64,000 bases of DNA from Enterococcus sp. DIV2402 (GTDB lineage Bacteria; Bacillota; Bacilli; Lactobacillales; Enterococcaceae): the NCBI RefSeq assembly GCF_017426705.2, contig NZ_CP147251.1, positions 602,501 through 666,500 of the forward strand, read 5' to 3'. Both the position numbers and the translations under genes were made by a program. Positions 56,220 through 63,587 of this stretch are shown in pieces. Numbering within the stretch: the first letter of the stretch is position 1; each line of letters opens with the position of its first letter. The notes under the pieces are model-generated. The model searched no databases and was not told the origin of the DNA. It saw nothing but the letters and a program-made list of their open reading frames with translations.

Positions 56220-56688
56220 AATTGCATTCATCTAAAGGTTTTAAGTGTCTTTCAGAGATTTCTTTCACTTTATTTACACGACGAATATATTTTTCTTCTG
56301 TGAGGAAGTCCGTTGTCATCCAGACACGAACGATTTCTAACGCAATTGCTGAACCGATAATTTTTCCACCCAAACAAAGGACATTACTATCCGTATGTTC
56401 ACGTGCTAACTGCGCACAAAACGGATCTTGGCATACAACCGCATCAATACCATAAATCCGATTGGCGATTAAGGCACTACCATAACCTACCCCATCAACA
56501 AAAATGCCACGTTCGCCTTTCCCTTCCGCCACAGCTAATGCTGCAGGATACACATAATCAGATAAATCTGCTGCCTCTTTCGTATATGGACCCATATCTT
56601 CAACCTCATGTCCCATGTTTTTCAATAAATCAATAATTTCCAATTTTAAATCAACACCTGCATGATCGCTTGCCATAATAATTTTCAA
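56218..56688 (-). CDS. RpiB/LacA/LacB-family sugar-phosphate isomerase-like protein lacking the catalytic Cys
   Basis: 156 residues. N-terminal IIMASDHAGVDLKLEIIDLL and EHTDSNVLCLGGKIIGSAIALEIVRVWM are typical of the family. However, the segment that carries the catalytic Cys in RpiB (CGTGIG, as in the protein at 24951) reads GIFVDGVGYGSALIANRI, with Asp-Gly-Val-Gly instead. LacA proteins also lack this Cys and need a LacB partner, but no partner lies nearby. Function is therefore uncertain. ATG 56688 follows AAGGAGG. Confidence 0.8.
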   Translation of the reverse strand: MKIIMASDHAGVDLKLEIIDLLKNMGHEVEDMGPYTKEAADLSDYVYPAALAVAEGKGERGIFVDGVGYGSALIANRIYGIDAVVCQDPFCAQLAREHTDSNVLCLGGKIIGSAIALEIVRVWMTTDFLTEEKYIRRVNKVKEISERHLKPLDECN

Positions 56689-56791
56689 AAGAAAAACCTC
56701 CTTTTTTCTTTTAGAGTAACACGATGCTAGAAGAATGACTAGGTAAATTGAGAAGTGAAGTTTGGTATACTAGTTAAAGGGAGTGAGTGTC

Positions 56792-57310
56792 ATGAAAATA
56801 TATTTAATTCGCCATGGCGAACCAGATTATGGGCAAGTTACCGAGGCAAAATATAAAGGATTTGGACGGGATTTATCTCGATTAACTAGCGACGGCATAC
56901 AGCAAGCACAAGCGATTGCTAATCATGCCATTTTTGATGAGAGTGAACTTTTATTAGTTTCACCATATACAAGGACTATGCAAACCGCACTAGAAATCAC
57001 TCGATTCAAAGAAATTCCCGTCTGCGTGGAATTATTACTCCATGAATGGTTACCTGATAAAACCGGTTATAAATTTGAAAATCCAGAGCAAATGAAAGTA
57101 GCTTATCACGATTATTTAAAGGGAACAAAGACGTCTGATTTAGAATTTGAAACCAAAGAAGAAGTCTACCAACGTGTTGCCAGCGTCTTTCAGCACTATA
57201 AAAATGCAGGGTATACGTGCATTGCTTGCGTGACACATGCAGAAGTGATTAGAGTATTTACGAAAGTAGAACGAGTTAAATATTGCGGGATATATGAGAT
57301 GGCATATTGA
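56792..57310 (+). CDS. Histidine phosphatase-family protein
   Basis: 172 residues. The RHG motif IYLIRHGEPDYG (3-14) holds the phospho-accepting His, and CVTHAEVIRVF near residue 150 the second His. SPYTRTMQTALEI supplies the Arg. Substrate unknown; family includes phosphoglycerate mutases and diverse phosphatases. ATG 56792 follows GGGAG. Confidence 0.87.
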   Translation: MKIYLIRHGEPDYGQVTEAKYKGFGRDLSRLTSDGIQQAQAIANHAIFDESELLLVSPYTRTMQTALEITRFKEIPVCVELLLHEWLPDKTGYKFENPEQMKVAYHDYLKGTKTSDLEFETKEEVYQRVASVFQHYKNAGYTCIACVTHAEVIRVFTKVERVKYCGIYEMAY

Positions 57311-57391
57311 AATTTAAAGCAATTTCCAGTTGCTTTTATGTTTAGCAGATTTGCTATACAATACTATTAATAACCAATACGTGGAGACGAT

Positions 57392-57838
57392 ATGATGGAA
57401 ATTAAAGAAATTTTACTTAAAATACGAACACAGCATAATCTATCGCAAAAAGAAATGGCAGACCGTTTAATGATTACGCGTCAAGCGGTTAGCCGTTGGG
57501 AAACTGGAGAGACCGTGCCAAATACTGAAACATTAAAAATTATTTCAAAGGAATTTGATGTTTCGATTAATACATTGCTGGGGTCTCCAAGAAAGTTGAT
57601 TTGTCAGTGTTGTGGCATGCCTTTATATGAAGACGCTATTATTGGAAAAGACGCTGACGGTTATTTTAATGAGGAATATTGTAAATGGTGTTACAGCAAG
57701 GGAGAATTTGTCTACGATTCCATGCAGAATTTAATGGATTTTCTAGTACCAACTATGGCAACTCACTATCATTTAGAGGAGGCAGATGTGCAGGCATGGT
57801 TGGATGAATCATTACCCAAGCTTAATCATTGGCATTGA
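57392..57838 (+). CDS. XRE-type regulator with zinc-ribbon domain
   Basis: 148 residues. Residues 4-62 are an XRE helix-turn-helix (LSQKEMADRLMITRQAVSRWETG). Residues 70-100 have the cysteines CQCCGMP and EEYCKWCY of a small zinc-ribbon domain. The rest (about 100-148) is helical. It probably binds DNA in a manner sensitive to metal or redox state, which is an inference. ATG at 57392 or 57395 follow GGAG closely. Confidence 0.83.
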   Translation: MMEIKEILLKIRTQHNLSQKEMADRLMITRQAVSRWETGETVPNTETLKIISKEFDVSINTLLGSPRKLICQCCGMPLYEDAIIGKDADGYFNEEYCKWCYSKGEFVYDSMQNLMDFLVPTMATHYHLEEADVQAWLDESLPKLNHWH

Positions 57839-57872
57839 TTAGCCAAAAAATTCAATGAAAGAGAGTGCTAAG

Positions 57873-58424
57873 ATGAGTAGACCAACAACTAAAGTTGATT
57901 TAGTAACAGGATCTAATCAGAAATTTTCTGAATTAGAAAAATTACTACATTCTATGACAGAGCTAGAATTGGAGCGAACATTCAACTTTGATAAGGCATT
58001 TTTAGAAAAACAACAAGCAACGCATTGGCAACGTGATAAAAATTTGCGAGATGTTCTGATTCATTTGTATGAATGGCACCAACTGCTCCTCAACTGGGTG
58101 GCGAATAATAAACAAGGACAAGGCGTATCATTTTTACCTGAGCCTTATAATTGGCGAACATATCCGAAGATGAATATTGAATTTTTGGAGAAACATCAAC
58201 AGACTTCTTACCATCATGCAAAAGAACTACTTGAACAAAGCCACGTAGATATCATGAAATTAATACATTCTTTTTCAAATGACGAATTGTTTGCTAAAGA
58301 AGCTTTAAAATGGACAGGTAATACTTCTCTAGGTAGCTATTGCGTTTCGGTAACTTCTAGTCATTACGATTGGGCAATTAAGAAAATCAAAAAACATATC
58401 CAAACATTACCTAATCAGACTTAA
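57873..58424 (+). CDS. ClbS/DfsB-like four-helix bundle protein
   Basis: 183 residues. MSRPTTKVDLVTGSNQKFSELEKLL and WQRDKNLRDVLIHLYEWHQLLLNWV (about 54-78) with LPEPYNWRTYPKMN match the ClbS/DfsB family, DinB-like helical bundles, one of which protects against colibactin. ATG 57873 is used, as GAGAG is well placed; ATG 57855 is alternative. It may act as a cyclopropane hydrolase or metal enzyme, unknown here. Confidence 0.82.
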   Translation: MSRPTTKVDLVTGSNQKFSELEKLLHSMTELELERTFNFDKAFLEKQQATHWQRDKNLRDVLIHLYEWHQLLLNWVANNKQGQGVSFLPEPYNWRTYPKMNIEFLEKHQQTSYHHAKELLEQSHVDIMKLIHSFSNDELFAKEALKWTGNTSLGSYCVSVTSSHYDWAIKKIKKHIQTLPNQT

Positions 58425-58543
58425 AAAATAATTAAAGGGCGAAAGCTATTCATAACTTTTTTACGAAATTCTCATTCTAAAAGGAAAACATTGGAGAGCC
58501 TCAATGAATATGTTAGCCTAGAAAAGAAAGAGGAGGAGAATAA

Positions 58544-58951
58544 ATGAAAAAAATAAGAATAGTTGTATTTGGCTTTGCTACATTATTAATTTTGGCGGGG
58601 TGTCAACGTTCCGAAGTTTCAGAAGATGCGCAATCTGTAGAAACAACAGCTTCAACAAGTATTGAAGCAACTTCCCTTATTGAAGAATCTACCGCAACTA
58701 CTGAATCTTCAGCCTCATCACAACAAAATGCCCTAGAAGAGTTTGAAGAAGCACCCATCATAGAGAAAACAATAGACGTATCAGATTTACAACTAAACAT
58801 AGAAACAGATAATCCCAATAAAAGAGTACTCTTTTTTTCAACAGATACTGGACAAAAACGTTACAAAAGTGTATTTGTCAAACGAACAGAACGCCTAAAA
58901 ATTATCGATTTATCTGATGAAGGTATTTTGTATAATCGAGAGATAAATTAA
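58544..58951 (+). CDS. Putative lipoprotein of unknown function
   Basis: 135 residues with signal peptide and lipobox LILAGC (Cys at 20). Residues 25-65 are a Ser/Thr/Glu-rich linker (low complexity), then a small domain with VLFFSTDTGQKRYKSVFVKRTERLKIIDL. Surface-anchored. Not recognised beyond that. Strong GAGGAGGAG precedes ATG. Confidence 0.7.
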   Translation: MKKIRIVVFGFATLLILAGCQRSEVSEDAQSVETTASTSIEATSLIEESTATTESSASSQQNALEEFEEAPIIEKTIDVSDLQLNIETDNPNKRVLFFSTDTGQKRYKSVFVKRTERLKIIDLSDEGILYNREIN

Positions 58952-58980
58952 CGATAGGTTGTATGATTCATAATGCTAGA

Positions 58981-59027
58981 AAAAAACTCTAGAAACCCTT
59001 AAATTCAAAGGTTTCTAGAGTTTTTTT
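58981..59027 (+). terminator. Terminator of the lipoprotein gene
   Basis: AAAAAACTCTAGAAACC and GGTTTCTAGAGTTTTTT (17 bp) around a 12-base loop. The poly-T ends before 59031, showing that the following coding region must start downstream. Confidence 0.92.
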
Positions 59028-59099
59028 ATTATGCACTTTAAACTGAGTCTGTACAAGTGTATGATTAAATTAATCAAGTTTGGGAAAGGAAGTGGTCTC

Positions 59100-60860
59100 T
59101 TGAAAAGTGGATCTTCACCGATTATCTATGATTTTGAATATACAAAAGATGAAATATTGAATTTAGAAACAAAAATTTTAAATGAAGAGCATGAAAAATA
59201 CCTTTTGCGTTATCCAACTGTGTATATTGTAAATGATCTAGAACAAAAAAATAATTACTCTATCTACATAGGAGAAACGACCAACATTAAACGTCGAACG
59301 TTGGAACATCTATCAAATGATTTACAGACAAGAGAGGATTGGCAAAAATTTGCTTCTTCCAAAAGTGCAAGGATGTTTGTTATTGGACATGATCATTTTA
59401 ATAAATCTTTGACCTTAGATATTGAAAACAAACTAATGCAATATTTATCAAGTGTAGACGCTGTACAATATATACACAATCGTAGAACAAACCAGCAACA
59501 AGAATATTTTTCTTCTGATAAAATGGAAGAAATTTTCTCGAAAATTTGGCGGAAATTGCAGCAAAATAATAAAGAGCTTTTTCCTCTAGAACGTGTAATC
59601 CAAGATTCTGCTTTATTTAAAGCTTCTCCTTTTCATAAATTATCTAAAGAACAATTTGAAGCTAAAGATCAAATCATTTTAAAAATTGAAGAAGCATTGA
59701 ATCGTAACAGAACTGGACAATTAATATTAGTTGGGGGAGAAGCAGGTTCAGGTAAGACGGTATTAATGAGTAGCTTATTTTATGATTTGTTTCAGTTAGC
59801 TGATGAAAAGAGTGACAATCTTATCTTAAAAGGCAGTTCACAGTATTTGCTTGTTAATCATGAACAACAATTAAAAGTTTATCAGCAAATAGCTGAAAAA
59901 TTAGGTATTTCATCAAAACAATCAAATAAAGTTGGCAAACCGACCTCGTTTATTAATAAGTATTCTGAAGAAGAAAAAGCAGATGTTATTATTGTTGATG
60001 AAGCACATTTACTTTGGACACAAGGAAAACAGTCTTATCGAGGTCAAAATCAATTAAACGATTTGTTAGCACGTGCCAAAGTTGTAGTAGCTGTTTTTGA
60101 CAATAATCAAGTTCTTTCAAGAGAACAGTATTGGGCTGAAGAGGAATTGGGCTATATTGTGAATCAAGCGAATCTTTATGGTAACTATATACATTTAGAA
60201 AATCAAATGCGAATAAATGGGAATGAACAAACTGTGGATTGGATTCGTCATTTAATAGACCAACAAGAGATAAAAAATATTCCAGAAGATGAAAATTATG
60301 AACTAAGAGTATTTGATTCTCCAGAAAAAATGTTTCAAGCAATTAAAAGAAAAGCAAAGAATCAAAGTTTCGGTATTTCACGTATGTTAGCGACGTTTGA
60401 TTGGGAATATATCGATAAGAAAAAGCCTAATGATAGAGATTATTGGGATGTTTCGATTGGTGATTTTTCGTTACCATGGAATTTGCAATTACCACCATCT
60501 AAGAAATTAAAACGAAAAAATAGAAAACTAGCTTGGGCAGAGCAAGAACAGACTATTGGTGAGGTAGGTTCTACATTCACCATTCAAGGTTTTGATTTGA
60601 ATTATGCAGGTGTCATCATTGGACCATCTGTTAAGTATCGTGATGGAAAAATTGTTTTTGATCGTTCCGCAAGCAAGAATAAAAAGGCAACACAACAAAG
60701 AACGCTAAAAGATGAAAAAATTTATTTATCCGATACATTACTTAAAAATGAATTGAACGTCCTATTAACGAGAGGAGTAAACGGTTTGTATTTGTATGCG
60801 GTAGATGAAGCGTTACAGGCAAAGTTAATGGAAGCAAAGAATGGAGCCGGAAAAATATGA
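59100..60860 (+). CDS. GIY-YIG nuclease fused to DUF2075-type P-loop helicase/ATPase
   Basis: 586 residues if translation starts at TTG 59100, which follows AAAGGAAGTGG; an ATG at 59031 abuts the terminator and ATG 59061 has no ribosome binding site. N-terminal part (about 38-120): GIY-YIG-like fold with PTVYIV, SIYIGETTNIKRR and the following helix. Then a P-loop domain: Walker A GGEAGSGKTVLM (about 211-222), DEAH box (VDEAHLL, about 299-305), further helicase-like motifs (FTIQGFDLNYAGVIIGP; LLTRGVNGLYLYA at the end). DUF2075/Schlafen-group proteins match this. Its end overlaps the MazG-like gene. A role in phage defence is plausible, not shown. Confidence 0.82.
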   Translation: MKSGSSPIIYDFEYTKDEILNLETKILNEEHEKYLLRYPTVYIVNDLEQKNNYSIYIGETTNIKRRTLEHLSNDLQTREDWQKFASSKSARMFVIGHDHFNKSLTLDIENKLMQYLSSVDAVQYIHNRRTNQQQEYFSSDKMEEIFSKIWRKLQQNNKELFPLERVIQDSALFKASPFHKLSKEQFEAKDQIILKIEEALNRNRTGQLILVGGEAGSGKTVLMSSLFYDLFQLADEKSDNLILKGSSQYLLVNHEQQLKVYQQIAEKLGISSKQSNKVGKPTSFINKYSEEEKADVIIVDEAHLLWTQGKQSYRGQNQLNDLLARAKVVVAVFDNNQVLSREQYWAEEELGYIVNQANLYGNYIHLENQMRINGNEQTVDWIRHLIDQQEIKNIPEDENYELRVFDSPEKMFQAIKRKAKNQSFGISRMLATFDWEYIDKKKPNDRDYWDVSIGDFSLPWNLQLPPSKKLKRKNRKLAWAEQEQTIGEVGSTFTIQGFDLNYAGVIIGPSVKYRDGKIVFDRSASKNKKATQQRTLKDEKIYLSDTLLKNELNVLLTRGVNGLYLYAVDEALQAKLMEAKNGAGKI

Positions 60861-61189
60861 AAGAATCAAGTTTGAAGAAAATTAATCAATTTCGCGATGA
60901 CCGTAATTGGCGTCAATTTCATAATGAAAAAGACTTAGCGATTTCTATTTCACTGGAAGCCTCCGAATTATTAGAGCTTTTTCAATGGAAATCATCAGAA
61001 GAGGTCATAGATAGTAAAAGAGAACGAATCGAAGAGGAATTAGCAGATGTCTTAATTTATTCGTACATGCTAGCAGATAATTTAAATATGGATTTAGATG
61101 ATATCATTGCTAAAAAATTAGAGAAGAATAATCAAAAGTATCCAGTAAATAAAAGCTTTGGAAGTAATTCAAAATATGATGAGTTGTAA
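60857..61189 (+). CDS. MazG-like nucleotide pyrophosphohydrolase
   Basis: 110 residues. Helical all-alpha NTP pyrophosphatase: EASELLELFQWKS (about 33-45) and ERIEEELADVLIYSYMLADNL (about 55-75) give the ExxE and ExxD metal-binding pairs. Such enzymes hydrolyse NTPs, often non-canonical ones or ones with signalling role. Start overlaps the helicase stop by four bases (ATGA), so the two proteins are produced together and likely work together. Confidence 0.88.
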   Translation: MKESSLKKINQFRDDRNWRQFHNEKDLAISISLEASELLELFQWKSSEEVIDSKRERIEEELADVLIYSYMLADNLNMDLDDIIAKKLEKNNQKYPVNKSFGSNSKYDEL

Positions 61190-61228
61190 AAAAATATAGA
61201 AAGAATTAAATGAGAGTGTATATTAAAA

Positions 61229-61274
61229 AATGGATAGGTTTCTATTATCTTTATAAATTAGAATCCTATCCATT
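61229..61274. repeat. Imperfect 15-bp inverted repeat after the MazG-like gene
   Basis: ATGGATAGGTTTCTA and TAGAATCCTATCCAT pair with one mismatch around a 14-base AT-rich loop. No T-tract follows. It could be a weak terminator of the helicase-MazG unit. Confidence 0.55.
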
Positions 61275-61360
61275 GTTGTATGTGTTAGGTCGCATAGATA
61301 ATATAAAAGTTTACAATAAATGTCAAACAGATTCTTAGTACACTAAAAGGGGGCATATCT

Positions 61361-61669
61361 ATGAAGAGTGTCTTAAATGAAGACTTAATTTATGAAGTTC
61401 TTTCTGCTGTAGAAGAAATACCCAAGGGCTGTGTTGCTACATACGGGCAAATAGCTAGTTTGATTGGTAGAGACAAAAATGCCAGACTTGTCGGCAGAGT
61501 CCTTAGCATGGCTGAATATTATGGGAAATACCCTTGCCATCGGGTAGTGAATCATGCCGGCCGATTGGTTCCAGGATGGACTGAACAAGCCGAGTTACTA
61601 CATAATGAAGGTGTTTTTTTGAAAGACACAGGGTATGTGGATTTGAAAAAATATCAATGGGAGTGTTGA
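61361..61669 (+). CDS. MGMT-family DNA-binding protein (alkyltransferase-like)
   Basis: 102 residues, the DNA-binding and active-site domain of O6-alkylguanine-DNA alkyltransferase without the N-terminal domain. Helix-turn-helix VATYGQIASLIGRDKNARLVGRVLS (about 25-49) and the active-site PCHRVV with Cys59 retained (alkyltransferase-like proteins usually have Trp here). So it may accept alkyl groups itself or flag lesions. ATG follows AAAGGGGG. Confidence 0.85.
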   Translation: MKSVLNEDLIYEVLSAVEEIPKGCVATYGQIASLIGRDKNARLVGRVLSMAEYYGKYPCHRVVNHAGRLVPGWTEQAELLHNEGVFLKDTGYVDLKKYQWEC

Positions 61670-61676
61670 TTGGTAG

Positions 61677-61913
61677 ATAGTTGAAGCAACGATTAAATTT
61701 GTTTTACGTCAAACACTTTATGAAATTCAACATAAAAATACTGTAATAGTTGAAAGTGTTGTGACTGATATTTTAGAGAACTATTTGTTTGAAGAGTTGA
61801 TTACGGAAATAAAAGAAATTTTTAGAACTCGTAAAAGGGTTCTTTTTATTTTTGCCAACGTAAGAGAGAATGTATTGTTGGTATTTGTACGAGGAGCATT
61901 CAATTATAGATAG
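61677..61913 (+). pseudogene. Open frame without start, probable gene relic
   Basis: A 78-codon open frame (IVEATIKFVLRQTLYEIQHK onward, to GAFNYR) has a stop immediately upstream and no usable start codon or ribosome binding site. It has the helical, charged look of a real protein fragment, but I do not recognise the family. Confidence 0.45.
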
Positions 61914-61952
61914 GAGAAAATGGAAAACTAAATGCCTGAAATATGGCGATAA

Positions 61953-62311
61953 ATGGATTTTAAAAATGGTGCAAAAAAATTTCAGTCAAATAAAGATTCA
62001 GAGGATACCATATATGAGAAGACAGAAGCGCTCATTCCTATACTTTCTGAACTATTGCCTCATAAATCCATCTCTGCTTTTTTTGGTGGAGAAGAACTAA
62101 TAGTTGTTTTCCAATCTAGGTGTCCTTCATTGATGGAATTATATGCTAAAAAAGGAATGACGATTCCTATGATTGGTTTGAAAAGTAAAAAAATAGAGCC
62201 AATCAAACAAAACAACGTTGTAACATTCCTGAAGGGATGATTCTACATGTTGGTTTAGGCAGTCAGTATAAAGCGATTGAGGTAGAAAAATGGCTTAACT
62301 ATCTCTACTAA
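61953..62311 (+). pseudogene. Frameshifted gene remnant of unknown family
   Basis: One frame (MDFKNGAKKFQSNKD to 62240) gives a folded-looking sequence, PHKSISAFFGGEELIVVFQS. After it, another frame continues IPEGMILHVGLGSQYKAIEV to the stop at 62311. The two parts would join with one indel near 62225. No good ribosome binding site precedes the ATG. It may be the C-terminal remainder of the fragment upstream. I cannot name it. Confidence 0.45.
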
Positions 62312-62354
62312 AATGTATCCAAGATGCTGACTCAAATCCATAAATAAAAGCTCA

Positions 62355-62401
62355 ACTTAACCGTGTATCCTTTTTATAGTTAGAAGGATACACGGTTAAG
62401 T
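62355..62401. terminator. 18-bp perfect inverted repeat, probable bidirectional terminator
   Basis: ACTTAACCGTGTATCCTT (62355-62372) and its exact complement (62384-62401) enclose TTTATAGTTAG. T-tracts are short, but the stem is strong and lies downstream of the minus-strand regulator gene, on the side of the relics. Confidence 0.65.
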
Positions 62402-62448
62402 GAAGAAATCAATTGTTTTGTGTTAGCAAATAAAGTTTGTTTGTCCGT

Positions 62449-63357
62449 TTAGCTTGAATAGTAGGTATTAATTAAAATATTTTGATCATGATTACCAAAT
62501 CCTTGACCGAATAAAGTAAGACCACCCTTGTTTTTTGCATCTTCTTCAATTTCAAAACGTAATTTCATTAAAGGATGATCGTGTAATTTTAGACTGTCAA
62601 TCGTAACGGTGGAGTATTTTTCTCCATCGATGCCTGTATCTAATTTATTAATACGAATATGTTTTAACAAGCCGTATTGACTAAAATGATCGTTCCACCA
62701 TCTTGGCGTATAGCGTCCGCGCGTATCAGAAAAATTTCCTGGTACAGTATATGTAGCTACTTTGATATCATTGATGAAAATTGAAATGTCACTAGGCCAA
62801 ATATTATTTGAAATCGGAAATTCTGAAGCGATTTCAAAACTGATTTCAAGCATCTCAGGTACTTCGTTATCGCGAAGCAAATTAGGAATTTTGTATTCTA
62901 CAAAACCTTCACTAAACCACAATAAGGCAGCATCCACACGATTTGTATCTAAGAAATATTTTGGTTCATCTGATTTTCCAACAATCTCTTTTACAGTTGC
63001 TAATCCGCAAGTTGGCTTAACTGAAAAATCTGTAAAGTGACCAATTTTTAAATCAGTAGAATGCAATTGAAATTCTGAGTAGACTTTTTTGGGAAATTTA
63101 ATATGAATATTATCGACTTTTAGATAAACTATTTTTTTATTTCTATGTTCATTTATGCCGCGTTCTGAACCTAAGAGTCCACAATCTTCCATTTGTTGTA
63201 TATGACGAGTGGTAATTGCTTTACTAATTTTTAAATAATCTGCAATGTCCCCGATGCTTTTTTTTTGATTTCCGAGAAACCGAATAATTTTTAATCTTGT
63301 TTCACTAGCTAAGGCTTGGAAAACTAGTCTAGATTCTTTACTCAAATCAAGTTCCAT
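62449..63357 (-). CDS. ArsR-type winged-helix regulator with large C-terminal domain
   Basis: 302 residues. N-terminal winged helix (about 8-60: ALASETRLKIIRFLGNQKKSIGDIADYLKISKAITTRHIQQME) is of ArsR type; a large unrecognised beta-rich domain of some 220 residues follows (TCGLATVKE, RYTPRWWNDHFSQYG). Similar regulators flank sugar ABC transport genes in Firmicutes. It diverges from a sugar-binding lipoprotein gene. ATG 63357 follows GGAGG. Three related inverted motifs lie in the shared intergenic region. Confidence 0.8.
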   Translation of the reverse strand: MELDLSKESRLVFQALASETRLKIIRFLGNQKKSIGDIADYLKISKAITTRHIQQMEDCGLLGSERGINEHRNKKIVYLKVDNIHIKFPKKVYSEFQLHSTDLKIGHFTDFSVKPTCGLATVKEIVGKSDEPKYFLDTNRVDAALLWFSEGFVEYKIPNLLRDNEVPEMLEISFEIASEFPISNNIWPSDISIFINDIKVATYTVPGNFSDTRGRYTPRWWNDHFSQYGLLKHIRINKLDTGIDGEKYSTVTIDSLKLHDHPLMKLRFEIEEDAKNKGGLTLFGQGFGNHDQNILINTYYSS

Positions 63358-63370
63358 GTCAAAACCTCCG

Positions 63371-63386
63371 TTAACTTTTTAGTTTA
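63371..63386. promoter_or_regulatory. Candidate operator copy A (TTAACTTTTTAGTTTA)
   Basis: It lies just upstream of the regulator's ribosome binding site. It shares the core ACTTTTTAGTT with copies at 63523 and 63556 (inverted). The motif is itself an imperfect palindrome, as expected for a winged-helix dimer. Confidence 0.5.
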
Positions 63387-63464
63387 TATAAAAGGCACAA
63401 TTGGATTATAACGAAAAAAGGTTTAACTGTAAAGTTGTTTTTGATTTTTAGCTACAAAACAATA

Positions 63465-63493
63465 TTGACATCGCTTACACTAGGTGTTAATTT
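63465..63493 (+). promoter_or_regulatory. Promoter of the sugar-binding protein gene with cre-like site
   Basis: TTGACA (63465-63470) is 17 bases from TAATTT (63488-63493), preceded by TGT (extended -10). TTGACATCGCTTACA (63465-63479) fits the cre consensus with one mismatch and covers the -35 element. Confidence 0.6.
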
Positions 63494-63522
63494 ATATGTG
63501 GAATTAATAAATAAAAAACAAA

Positions 63523-63570
63523 TTACTATTTAGTTAAAAATATATTATGTTGTCGTTAACTAAAAAGTAA
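63523..63570. promoter_or_regulatory. Candidate operator copies B and C
   Basis: TTACTATTTAGTTAA (63523-63537) and TTAACTAAAAAGTAA (63556-63570) are inverted copies differing at one base, 33 bases (about three helical turns) apart, downstream of the promoter. With copy A they suggest cooperative repression by the ArsR-type protein. Confidence 0.55.
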
Positions 63571-63587
63571 TAACAGGGGGACTGGAA

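Noticed and set aside
59031..59099. Start of the GIY-YIG/DUF2075 gene at ATG 59031 or 59061
   Set aside because: 59031 directly abuts the upstream terminator's T-tract and neither has a ribosome binding site; TTG 59100 has AAAGGAAG.
61870..62100. Plus-strand open frame rich in Lys, Arg and Tyr
   Set aside because: No ribosome binding site, and the overlapping frame at 61953 has more protein-like composition.
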